Shown: in pieces, positions 16,209 to 25,100 of the stretch | Layout of the letters: the number at the start of each line of letters is the position of its first letter | Numbering within the stretch: position 1 is the first letter of the stretch | Origin: Alphaproteobacteria bacterium | GTDB lineage: Bacteria; Pseudomonadota; Alphaproteobacteria; DSM-16000; Inquilinaceae | Length of the DNA: 64,000 bases | NCBI GenBank assembly: GCA_028281925.1 | Contig: JANQIX010000008.1 | Location: 1-64,000 of the forward strand | Reading direction: 5' to 3' | Position numbers and translations under genes: made by a program | The notes under the pieces: generated by a model | Databases searched by the model: none | Seen by the model: the letters and a program-made list of their open reading frames with translations, nothing else | Told to the model about the DNA's origin: nothing

Positions 16209-17554
16209 GGCGCCGCCTCTTCGGCCGTCGGGATGGCGAGTTCGCTCCGCGTGCGATAGATCGACATCAGCTGATCGATCATCTGCTCAGGGCTGTCGAA
16301 GCGGCTTTCCTCATAGCAGCCCATGGGGTTCTTCGGGGCGTTCAAGAGGCACTTGTTGCAATAGGTGCAGGGTCGCTCGGGCAGGTCTCGCCCGGCCTGC
16401 CACTGCTGCACCAGGTCGTTGTTGGCCACCAGCGAACGCGCGATTGCCACGCCGTCGATGTCGCCGCGCTCAAGCGCGCTGCGCACGAGGCTTGCGGACT
16501 GATAGCCGCCGGTGCTGATCACCGGGATCGTCACGGCCTGTTTGATCGTCCGTGCGTCCTGCAGGCTGATGCCCTCGTTCCCGCGCCCACGCTTCAGGCG
16601 GAACCAGAGCCACCGGAACAGCGGCCTGAGCGCCGGATAGCGGAAGAACAGGAAGTTCCGGAACCCGTGGATGCCGGACGAGATCATGGCGTCGTAGGTG
16701 ACGGCCAGCACCTCCAGCGGCAGGTCGCCTGGCGGATTCAGCGGGTGGGGGAACAGCGAGCCCGTCGAGATATGCAGGGCGTCGGCGCCGGCCGCCTCGC
16801 ACCAGCGTGCGACCTGCACCGTGTCGGCGAGCGTGTTGCCCTTGCCCTCCCAGGGGAGCACGTCGTTGTGGTCGACCGCGCTCAGCTTGACCTGCAGGTG
16901 GTAGTCGCGGCCCACCGCCTCGCGGATCGCGGCGATCACTTCCAACAGGAAGCGCGCGCGGTTGCGCAGGGAGCCGCCGTAGAGATCCTTGCGGTCGTTG
17001 ATGGCAGAGCTCAGGAACTGGGTGAACAGGTAGCCGTTGGCGGCGTGCAGTTCGACCCCGTCCAGCCCGGCCTCGCGCGCCCGCCAGGCGCCACGGGCGA
17101 ACGCCTTGACCAGCTGTCGGATCTCGCCGACCCCCATGGCACGCGTGAGGAAGCCGTGCAGGGTTTCCGGCTGGCTGGTGGCGCTGGGTGTCGGGCGGGC
17201 CTGGTTGTGGATGCCAGGCAGGTCCATCTGCCGCCCGGAATGGCTGAGCTGCAGGATGTACTTCGCGCCATGCGCATGCACGGCCTCCCCCAGCCGCTGC
17301 CACAGCGGGATGAAATCATCCCGGTGGATCGTCGCGTAGTTCGCGATGATCCGCCCCTCCATCGCCACCGGGACGTAAGAGGAAAGGATGGCGCCGACGC
17401 CGCCGGCGGCGAACTTCGTCTCCCAATTGATCCGCGTCTGGGTCAGTGACCCGTCTTCATTGTCGAAGCGGCCGGAGATGTTGGACCGGAAGATGCGGTT
17501 CTTGACCTCCAGGGAGCGGAACTTGAGCGGCGTGATGAGGATGTCGTCGGCCAC
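16205..17554 (-). CDS. NADH:flavin oxidoreductase (Old Yellow Enzyme type) with cysteine cluster
   Basis: 449 residues from GTG 17554, which follows GGGAGGGGGTGAG. It is an FMN TIM-barrel: TPLKFRSLEVKNRIFRSNIS start, QLSHSGRQ, the substrate pair His/Asn in GVELHAANGY, YGGSLRNRARFLLEV, and a phosphate-binding STGGYQSASLV. Near the C-terminus CTYCNKC plus a later GC gives CX2CX2CX10C, the Fe-S pattern of the 2,4-dienoyl-CoA reductase branch, but the FAD/NAD domain of that branch is absent. Typical chemistry is reduction of enones or dienes, including oxidised lipids. It lies 17 bp after the P450-like gene and overlaps the cytochrome c gene by 4 bp. Confidence 0.9.
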   Translation of the reverse strand: MADDILITPLKFRSLEVKNRIFRSNISGRFDNEDGSLTQTRINWETKFAAGGVGAILSSYVPVAMEGRIIANYATIHRDDFIPLWQRLGEAVHAHGAKYILQLSHSGRQMDLPGIHNQARPTPSATSQPETLHGFLTRAMGVGEIRQLVKAFARGAWRAREAGLDGVELHAANGYLFTQFLSSAINDRKDLYGGSLRNRARFLLEVIAAIREAVGRDYHLQVKLSAVDHNDVLPWEGKGNTLADTVQVARWCEAAGADALHISTGSLFPHPLNPPGDLPLEVLAVTYDAMISSGIHGFRNFLFFRYPALRPLFRWLWFRLKRGRGNEGISLQDARTIKQAVTIPVISTGGYQSASLVRSALERGDIDGVAIARSLVANNDLVQQWQAGRDLPERPCTYCNKCLLNAPKNPMGCYEESRFDSPEQMIDQLMSIYRTRSELAIPTAEEAAP

Positions 17555-17571
17555 CGTCTCACCCCCTCCCG

Positions 17572-18459
17572 CTATTGCCAGACCGCCTGTGACCACACAG
17601 CGGCGATCATGGCTGGGACGACACGGTGCGCTGGGCATTCGCTCCAGCCGCCGCGCATGAAGGTGATGCGTGGGTCGAGGCTGCGTTGGCCTGCCTCGCG
17701 AATGGCAAACGTGACCAGCGTCCCGGGCCGGAGCGGGCCGACCAGGCTGTCCGCATGGCCGTCGGCCTGGCGCACGATGGTGCGCGGCCCGACAAGCGTG
17801 CGGGCGATGGCTTCGGCTGTACTGACGCTCGCCCGGTCGTCCGCCTCGCGATAGAGCTTCGCCAGGCCCTCCATCGCATCGACCAGATTGTGCACGGCAA
17901 TCCCGGTGCTGTGCACCGCGGATGGGTCCCCCTTCGCGGCATCCGACAAGGTCCGCTGGGCCCTGTAGATGCTGCCGATGATGACCCTCAGCAGATGCGT
18001 GAGCGGGTTGTTGCTCTCCGCCGCCCGCTGCAGCCGCTTTGCTGCGGCCCATGTCTCGCCCGTGGCCTGATAGTCGGCGTCAAACAGCCGGCCCACAAGC
18101 TGCTGGGTCAGCGGGCCGACCTCGCCACCTTCCCCGCGGACGAAGCCGCTTAGCGCTGCCACCGTTTCCTCGTCCAACAGGCGTTCCGGCTCGGCAGGCG
18201 TCAGCCGGTCCGTCAACGCGGCCTGGGCGGCCGCCCGGTCGGTGTCGTCGCGGCGGAGGATCGTCGGCAGCGGCCGGCGGCCGGTGCTCAGAGTGAAACG
18301 CAGGCGCCCGGTGACGAAACGGTTGAACAGCGGTCCCGCAGGACGCAAGCCCCGATCGAGGGTCGGATGCGGGGCGACGGCCCTGATCGCGTCCGGCGTC
18401 GACACCGAGACAACGTCGATCAGCCAGGGGATGCGGATCCGCCTCGCCACTGCCGTCAC
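17572..18459 (-). CDS. unknown protein with cytochrome-P450-like C-terminal signature
   Basis: 295 residues from GTG 18459, overlapping the stop of the alpha-dioxygenase gene as GTGA. The last 80 residues read like the end of a P450: an EAIAR...R helix (ExxR position), R-x-A before LVGPLRPGTLVTF, then SLDPRITFM and GGWSECPAH, where Gly and Cys align with the FGxGxHxCxG heme-thiolate loop. The protein is much shorter than a 400-residue P450 and the loop is degenerate, so heme binding is not assured. Fungal psi-factor oxygenases fuse a related heme dioxygenase to a P450 domain, which makes this pairing meaningful. Otherwise an unknown lipid-oxidation accessory. Confidence 0.6.
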   Translation of the reverse strand: MTAVARRIRIPWLIDVVSVSTPDAIRAVAPHPTLDRGLRPAGPLFNRFVTGRLRFTLSTGRRPLPTILRRDDTDRAAAQAALTDRLTPAEPERLLDEETVAALSGFVRGEGGEVGPLTQQLVGRLFDADYQATGETWAAAKRLQRAAESNNPLTHLLRVIIGSIYRAQRTLSDAAKGDPSAVHSTGIAVHNLVDAMEGLAKLYREADDRASVSTAEAIARTLVGPRTIVRQADGHADSLVGPLRPGTLVTFAIREAGQRSLDPRITFMRGGWSECPAHRVVPAMIAAVWSQAVWQ

Positions 18460-20297
18460 CTCTCCGCCGTCTTCCAGGGGAAGAAGGGATTACGCGCATC
18501 GGCAAAGGCATCGGCCAGTACCGGGCAGTGACGCCGGACGACCGAGGCGAACCCATTTTCCTGCACCCAGCGGAATCCGGCCTCGGTGTAGATCTCCGGC
18601 CGGAAGTCGTCGGTATAGAACCGGTCGCTCTTCAGCCGCCGCGAGGCCATGACGATGAAGATGCGAAAGGCCGTGTCGGAGAAGCCGAAGCGGTACGGCA
18701 TGCCGCGCTTGGAGCGCGATTCGGCCAGCGTGCCGATCAGCAGGTCGACCTTGTCGACGCTGCCATAGATGTCCTTCAGTTCTTTCTGCCAGTCCTTGTC
18801 GTCGGTGATGTCGGCGAAAGTGTCCGGCGGCTTCATGCCCAGGAGACGGCGACATTCCTTGAACCGGGGCACGCCGCGCTCGCGGTCGCGCAGGATGTCG
18901 ACGGCGGCCAGATCCATGAACACCGATTCGTCGGCGCGCTTGTCGATCTTCCGCAGCGTGTTGGGGAAGTTGTGCAGCACCAGCGCGCCCGGATGGTCGG
19001 TGGCAAGCGAATAGACGACGTCTTCGAACGACGCGTGGTCGTAGATCGACCGCGCGCTCGCGAACGCGGCCTCGGTCAGCGTCCGGCCGAACAGCGCGCT
19101 GTTGTCTTCATGGCTGCGGAACGACAGGTCGTCCGGCAGCAGCGAATGCATGCGATAGATGGCCGTGAATTCCTCGGTCATCGCGTAAGGCACGTCGCTG
19201 TGGTCCTGCGGCGAGCCGGGGATGCCCGAGGTCACCTCGCTGTCGGAAAACCGGCCGAAGGCGTTGATGAACGTTTCGCCCATCAGCCCCCAATAGTTGC
19301 CGCGCATGATCAGGCGGCCCCGCGGCGAGTCCATCAGCGCCGGCGTCCATTCCACGGTGTGGATCTTCGCCATCAGGGCGGCGTTCACCAGGCGCGCCTT
19401 GTGGTACAGCCAGTCGCCGGAGGCCTGGGGGAAGTCGATCTTCAGCCGGTCGACGATGGCATTGTGTTCGCGCGTGAACAGGGTGTGCAGGACGGATAGG
19501 CCGATCCACCAGTTGCCGTTGACGCCGGAGAGCTCAAGGCTCTCGGTCGTTCCGTCGATCGGTAGCAGCCCGCCGTCGGTCAGCCCCAGCTTGCCGTCGT
19601 CAAGAAACGCGGCGGGCTTGCCGTCCGGGCCGGGCCGGCTGCGCACCTGCCGGTTGCGTTCAGGCGTGGAACCATAGATCTGCGAGCCGTCCCACCAATG
19701 GGTTTCGATATTGCGATAGGTGGCCGGCCGGCCTTCGTCTTTCGGATTGGTGTCGTCGTCCGGCTTGGTGCGGGGCACCAGCATGGGCCGCCGCGGCCAG
19801 TCGTCATCGGCGCCAAGCGGGACCTCGAGCATGTTCTCCTTCTTGTTCTTCCCGTGCCCCAGCCAGTCATGCACCATGAACTGGATCCACGCCGCCGCCA
19901 GCAGGTTGAGATGCGGGACAGGCGCGAAGCTCTGGCGCGCAAGCAGGCGCCGCGACACCTCGCGGGGGTTCGGATCCATCAACAGCGGCGGCGACTCGCC
20001 GAACGCGGCCGAGAGCGGCACGTTGCGCCCGAAGCGGGTGTCGGTCTTGCCCATCCAGGGCGTGCCGAGATCGTTGAAACTGCCGTCGATGGTGCGCGCA
20101 CCCTGAATATCGAAATCTTCGGGAACCGAAGGGTTCTCCGGCGCAGTTTCAGTATCAACTAAATTGTTGTTACGCAGATTGACGCGATGGCCAAGGACGA
20201 TCGCAATGCCGGCGATGAACGGCCAATGATGCCAGACACGAAATCCCTCGGTCAGCCGCGCCAGCGTGCCGAGGATCCAATCAGCGAATTGCTTCAC
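18456..20297 (-). CDS. fatty-acid alpha-dioxygenase-like heme protein (animal heme peroxidase/cyclooxygenase superfamily)
   Basis: 613 residues from GTG 20297, preceded by GGGAGGA. Key motifs fit plant-type alpha-dioxygenase: AAWIQFMVHDW with the distal His near residue 140, a WWDGSQIYGS block, TLFTREHNAIV, and EEFTAIYRMHSLLPD near 375-390 holding the catalytic Tyr and proximal heme His in the same order as cyclooxygenase YHWH. Length matches alpha-DOX (about 630). Expected reaction: O2 addition at C-2 of a fatty acid to give a 2-hydroperoxide that decays to a shortened aldehyde. An N-terminal hydrophobic stretch (WPFIAGIAIVLG) may associate with membrane. First gene of the six-gene operon. 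Confidence 0.88.
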   Translation of the reverse strand: MKQFADWILGTLARLTEGFRVWHHWPFIAGIAIVLGHRVNLRNNNLVDTETAPENPSVPEDFDIQGARTIDGSFNDLGTPWMGKTDTRFGRNVPLSAAFGESPPLLMDPNPREVSRRLLARQSFAPVPHLNLLAAAWIQFMVHDWLGHGKNKKENMLEVPLGADDDWPRRPMLVPRTKPDDDTNPKDEGRPATYRNIETHWWDGSQIYGSTPERNRQVRSRPGPDGKPAAFLDDGKLGLTDGGLLPIDGTTESLELSGVNGNWWIGLSVLHTLFTREHNAIVDRLKIDFPQASGDWLYHKARLVNAALMAKIHTVEWTPALMDSPRGRLIMRGNYWGLMGETFINAFGRFSDSEVTSGIPGSPQDHSDVPYAMTEEFTAIYRMHSLLPDDLSFRSHEDNSALFGRTLTEAAFASARSIYDHASFEDVVYSLATDHPGALVLHNFPNTLRKIDKRADESVFMDLAAVDILRDRERGVPRFKECRRLLGMKPPDTFADITDDKDWQKELKDIYGSVDKVDLLIGTLAESRSKRGMPYRFGFSDTAFRIFIVMASRRLKSDRFYTDDFRPEIYTEAGFRWVQENGFASVVRRHCPVLADAFADARNPFFPWKTAER

Positions 20298-20561
20298 CCA
20301 GTCCTCCCGGTTCTTGCTGGCGGCCGATACTTCGTCGGATATTGAACGGACGGCGCCTTATGTAAGACCAGGATCTTCGCTCGATTGCGGCCGGGACGCA
20401 ACTGGGGAGGCACCAGCACGGGCGCAACCTTCGGTCGTTCTGCGGAGATCCGGCCTGCGTACGCGGATCTGAGTTTGGACAAGAGCCGTTCGGCGAGACA
20501 GCAAATGGCCGAGAGGCAGCCATTGTAGCGCGAATCGGCTCCATGCGGAGACAGCCCCCCG

Positions 20562-21242
20562 CTACAGGTGCCGAACGATGATCCTGCCATTGCGTGGCAC
20601 CGTCAGTTCGAAGTGCCTGCGCTGAACGACATCGCGCACCGCAGGCGGCCGGAACGAGACGACGTTGGTGCCTGCCGGATCGCGCACGCTGTCATAGACG
20701 ATGCCCGCGTGCGGCGATGCGCGGACCTGGGCGCCGAAGGCCTGGCCGGCGGCATAGTCGTCGGGCCGGTAGACATCAGGCAGAGTGGCGGAACGGCCGC
20801 GGATGTCGACATGGTCGCCGGCAAGATGCGCCTGATAGGCGCGGTACTGGGAGACGATCTCCGGCTGGCCGGCACGGTGCGCTTCGCGGCGCAAGTGGTG
20901 GGCGACCTCTTTGATCGCGGTTTTTTCGGCCAAGCTGGCATACCAGGCGCCCAGCTGCGCATCGCTGAAGCGAGCGCCGTCGGGCGAGGGGTGCAGGAAG
21001 GCGGCCAGGATCACGCCGGCGTTGCTCCGCCCCAGCACTCGCTGATCCTCGGGCAACCGGTGCAGGCGATGGCGGACCAGCCGATCGTTGGTCCAGCCCT
21101 CCAGCGCCATCACGGCGTCCAGGTCGCCGGCCGAGGCGACGGTGTCGAACGCCTGAATGGTGGGATAGCGACTGGGGATCAGCCGCCACGTTTCAGGGAA
21201 CGGACCGGCTGTCGGCAGTCGGTCGAGGCCGGTCCCGGTCAC
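20562..21242 (-). CDS. RES-domain toxin of a RES/Xre toxin-antitoxin pair
   Basis: 226 residues from GTG 21242, overlapping the antitoxin stop as GTGA. The family-defining Arg, Glu and Ser are seen in TWRLIPSRYP, KTAIKEVAHH and YDSVRDP. RES toxins (MbcT-like) fold like ADP-ribosyl transferases and deplete NAD+ when free of antitoxin. The gene order antitoxin-then-toxin with overlap is standard for this type. It lies downstream of the antitoxin, next to a TIR-STAND gene, in what looks like a defence-type island. Confidence 0.88.
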   Translation of the reverse strand: MTGTGLDRLPTAGPFPETWRLIPSRYPTIQAFDTVASAGDLDAVMALEGWTNDRLVRHRLHRLPEDQRVLGRSNAGVILAAFLHPSPDGARFSDAQLGAWYASLAEKTAIKEVAHHLRREAHRAGQPEIVSQYRAYQAHLAGDHVDIRGRSATLPDVYRPDDYAAGQAFGAQVRASPHAGIVYDSVRDPAGTNVVSFRPPAVRDVVQRRHFELTVPRNGRIIVRHL

Positions 21243-21763
21243 GCGAAGACCAGATCGTCGTCCACGATCGGCGTATGTTCGAAGTTCGCGCCGGCGAGCG
21301 GGGCCGAGGCTTGGCCGCCGTGCCACGCGTCGAGATAGCGCCGCACCAGATAGAGGCCGTCTTGCGTGCCGGAGACGACCAGCGCCAGGGGCGGCTGGCC
21401 ACCAAAGGTCGTACCGTCATTGGGCGCGGTCAGCCACGCCAGCCCCTGACCGTCGCGGACGAAGATCAGCTTCAGCGCCTTGTAGATGCCGAGCACGGCG
21501 GAGATGCGCAGCAGCCCGTCCAGCGGCAGCCGGACGGCGGCCCCCGCCTGGGCCTTCGCCAGCCAGCCATGATAGGTCGACCGTCCGGGCTGGCCCAGGA
21601 CGGCCAGCCGGTCCTTCTCGCTCAGCCCCCATTCATTGGCGATGTTGGCAAAGATCCGCAGCCCCGGACCGCTGAGGCGCATGCGTTCGTCATTGGTTAT
21701 GCTGCGTGGGTCCATATCGGTCGCCGGCGCGAGACTGTGAATGAGGGCTGTCTGCGCGGCCAT
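21239..21763 (-). CDS. MbcA/ParS/Xre-type antitoxin
   Basis: 174 residues from ATG 21763 (ATG 21778 is also in frame). The N-terminal/central part is a helix-turn-helix region (FANIANEWGLSEKDRLAVLG, then RSTYHGWLAKA). The C-terminal part (ALVVSGTQDGLYLVRRYLD) is the toxin-binding DUF2384-like domain. It neutralises the RES toxin encoded directly downstream and should repress its own promoter. The start codon lies beside a strong palindrome (21779-21799), which supports autoregulation. Confidence 0.88.
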   Translation of the reverse strand: MAAQTALIHSLAPATDMDPRSITNDERMRLSGPGLRIFANIANEWGLSEKDRLAVLGQPGRSTYHGWLAKAQAGAAVRLPLDGLLRISAVLGIYKALKLIFVRDGQGLAWLTAPNDGTTFGGQPPLALVVSGTQDGLYLVRRYLDAWHGGQASAPLAGANFEHTPIVDDDLVFA

Positions 21764-21778
21764 GATCCATATGTCCAT

Positions 21779-21799
21779 ATATGGATATAATATCCATAT
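21779..21799. promoter_or_regulatory. 21-bp perfect palindrome, probable antitoxin operator
   Basis: ATATGGATAT-A-ATATCCATAT is a perfect 10+1+10 inverted repeat. Further CCATAT half-sites occur at 21767-21772 and 21775-21780, so four related half-sites are packed into 33 bp. It covers the likely -10 region on the minus strand (TATTAT, 21792 to 21787) and abuts the antitoxin start. A TATAAT on the plus strand (21786-21791) means rightward transcription toward the STAND gene could be controlled as well. Confidence 0.7.
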
Positions 21800-21892
21800 C
21801 CGGACATTGCCAGCCAAATACTCTTCCCTTGACCAGCGGTGGCCCGAGAGGCGGCCAAACGTGCCAGGCGTTGGATAGGTGCGACTCCAGAC

Positions 21893-21996
21893 GGCAGGAG
21901 ATGCCCGTCTCGCGCGGGCATGACGGTCTTGATTGTTGTTTCTCCGGCAACTCAACCAGCTCGTCGTCCTCGCGAAGGCGAGGACCTCCCTGGCAC
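21893..21996. repeat. intergenic repeat element, copy A
   Basis: About 100 bp shared with 28078-28174. Both begin GGCAGGAGATGCCCG and end ACCTCCCTGGCA. Two hairpins are visible: an ATGCCCG/CGGGCAT stem (21901-21921), and GTCCTCGC-GAAG-GCGAGGAC, an 8-bp stem with a GAAG tetraloop. The middle is less conserved. It lies between the antitoxin and the TIR-STAND gene. Confidence 0.75.
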
Positions 21997-22129
21997 GGAG
22001 CAATGGCCGCTCAACCTGCGCCTCTCCCTCCGCTTCAGGGGTTGACCGCCGCCGATGACCGAACGATCGCAACATCTGTCGCCACTTCGGGTAGTTTTGG
22101 TTGGAGACCGATCGCATTAGGCTTCATCG

Positions 22130-25100
22130 ATGGCCGGAGAGCAGCCCCGCATCTTCATCTCGTATTCCACCCATGACGGGGCGGAGCGCGCCGCCGAACT
22201 GCGCCGTGAGCTTGAGGCCAAGGGGTTCGCCGTCTGGCAGGATCTGGTGGCGCTGCAGGGCAGCGCCGACTGGTGGACGCAGATCGAAGCGGTGCTGCGG
22301 TCCAAGGCACTGCAGCACTTCATCCTGATCGTCACGCCGAAGGCCCTGGCGAGCCGCCATGTGCGGGCCGAGATCCGGCTGGCGCGGCAAGAGGGCAAGA
22401 CGGTTTCGCCCGTGCGCGGGCCCGACATCGAAAGCCTGGACGACATGCCCCGCTGGCTGGGCAACGTCTATGACCTGAACGTTCCGGAACGCCGCACGAC
22501 CCTGATCCGCGTGCTGGAGCTGCCGAGCAGTGCCGCGCGCGTGCCCATGATGGCGCCGGAACCGCCGGAGGATTTCGTCCTCCGGCCGCGGGAGTTCGAC
22601 GCGCTGAAGCAGCAATTGCTGGACGCCAAGGACGATGCCGTGGCGATCACCGCGGCCCTGCGCGGCGCTGGCGGCTACGGCAAGACGACCCTGGCCCAGG
22701 CGCTGGCCCACGACCCGGACATCCAGGACGCCTATTTCGACGGCGTGCTGTGGGTGGAATTGGGCGAACAGGGCGGCGGCCGCGTGCTGGCGGAGATCGC
22801 CGATCTGGTCAAACTGCTGACCGGCGAAGCCCGCGAGATGTCCACGAACGACGGTGCCCGCACGGCGCTGGCTGAGGCGCTCGGCGACCGCCGCATCCTG
22901 CTGGTGGTGGACGACGTCTGGCAGCGCCCGCACCTGGAGCCGTTCCTGTTTGGCGGCCGTAACACAACGCGGCTGGTCACCACGCGGTTCGACCCGGTGC
23001 TGCCGGACAAGGCGGCGCGACAGCCGGTCGATGCCATGCAGGATGCCGAGGCGCTTGCGCTGCTAGGCCGGAACCTGCCGCCCGATCAGGTGGCCGGTCA
23101 GACGATAGCGCTCAGCCGGATGGCGACCCGGCTCGGCGAGTGGGCGCAGCTTCTCAAACTCGCCAACGGCTTTCTCAGAGACTGCGTCGATTTCGGCGCG
23201 ACGCTCGAAATCGCCATCGCCGATCTTTCGGCGGGTCTCGATGAACATGGCTTGGTCGCGCTCGATGCGGCAGAAGACGTCAGCTACGAGGATCGGCGGA
23301 CGTCCATCGCCAAGGTGATCGACACGTCGCTTGGGTTGCTGAACGACCAGGAGCGTGCCCGCTTCGGTGAGTTGGGCATCTTCCCTGAAGACGTGGACAT
23401 TCCGACCGGTATCGCGGCGCGGCTTTGGGCGGAAACCGGGCCGCTGAACGCGTTCCAGACACGGAAGCTGCTGATCAGGCTGTCCGGCCTCTCTCTTCTG
23501 TTCTCCCTGGACCTTGGCCGGCAAACGCTGCGTCTGCACGACACGACGCGCCATTTCCTGCGATACCGGGCGGGCGAGGAGGGGCTGGCTGCTCAGAACC
23601 AAGCGCTGGTCCGCGCCATCGGCGGCATCAACGGTGCCAAGGGCATGCCGACGGCGGAAGCGGAGTATGTCTACCGCCATCTGCCACAGCACTTGGCCGA
23701 CGCGCACGACCGTCAGGCGCTGGACGCGTTGCTGCTCGACCCCGGCTGGCTGAAGGCCAAGTTGGCGGCCAGCGGCAGCCCGCAGTCTATTGTCGGCGAC
23801 TACACACAGCACCGCCATGGACGGTTGCAGGACCTGATCGGCCGGACGCTAGGCGTGACCATCGGCATCTGCGCGCGCGATCCGCGTCAACTGTTGCCAC
23901 AGATCCTCGCCCGACTGATGGCGGTCACCGATGCCGACACCGAGGGTTACCGTGAGGCGGCGCGCAGACTGGTCGATCGCCCAGCGCTGTTAACGGAGCG
24001 GGCCAGCCTGAGACCCCCGGGGGCGGAAATTGCCCGCCTGGAGGGGCATACCGACTGGGTCACGGCGCTGGCGGTGCTGCCGGACGGCCGCCTCGCCTCG
24101 GGGTCCTCCGACACCACTGTGCGGCTGTGGGACCCGGCGACGGGCGCCGAAACCACCTGCCTGGAGGGTCACACCGACTGGGTCACGGCGCTGGCGGTGC
24201 TGCCGGACGGGCACCTCGCCTCGGGATCCAACGACGGGACAGTGCGGCTGTGGAACCCGGCGACGGGCGCGGAAATCGCCCGCCTGGAAGGTCACGCCGG
24301 CGCGGTGAGGGCACTGGCGGTGCTGCAAGACGGCCGCCTCGCCTCGGGGTCTTTCGACACCACGGTGCGACTGTGGGACCCGGCGACGGGCGCGGAAACC
24401 GCCCGCCTGAAGGGCCACACCAGGCGAATGCGGGCGCTGGCAGTGCTGCAAGACGGCCGCCTCGCCTCGGGGGCCGACGACAAGACGGTGCGGTTGTGGG
24501 ACCCGGCGACGGGGGCGGAAATCGCCCGCCTGGGCGGCCATACCAGTCGAGTGAGGGCACTGGCGGTGCTTCAAGACGGCAGCCTCGCCTCGGGGTCAGA
24601 TGATAGGACGGTGCGGCTGTGGGACCCTGCGACGGGTGCGGAAACCACCCGGCTGGAGGGGCACATCGGCGCGGTCACGGCGCTGGCGGTGCTGCCGGAC
24701 GGCCGCCTCGCCTCGGGGTCTTCCGATACCACGACGCGGCTTTGGGACCCTGCGACGGGCACGGGAACCGCCCGCCTAGAGAGCCATACCGGCGCGATCA
24801 CGGCGCTGGCGGTGCTGCCGGACGGCCGCCTTGCCTCGGGGTCTTCGGACACCACGGCGCGGCTGTGGGACCCGGTGACGGGCACGGGAACCGCCCACCT
24901 GGAGGGCCACACCGACGAGGTCACGGCGCTGAGGGTGCTGCCAGACGGCCGCCTTGCCTCGGGGTCCAATGACACCACGGTGCGGCTGTGGGACCCGGCG
25001 ACGGGGGCGGAAACCGCCCGCCTGGAGGGGCACGCCGACTGGGTCAGGGCGCTGGCGGTGCTGGCCGACGGCCGCCTCGCCTCGGGCTCCGACGACTGGA

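Noticed and set aside
18456-20297. Secreted animal-type peroxidase or adhesin
   Set aside because: No export signal, and the YRMHSLLPD and WIQFMVHDW motifs point to fatty-acid alpha-dioxygenase rather than peroxinectin-type enzymes.
20298-20561. Possible short gene between the dioxygenase and the RES toxin
   Set aside because: Several short frames exist but none has a ribosome site or convincing composition; it is more likely the promoter region of the operon.
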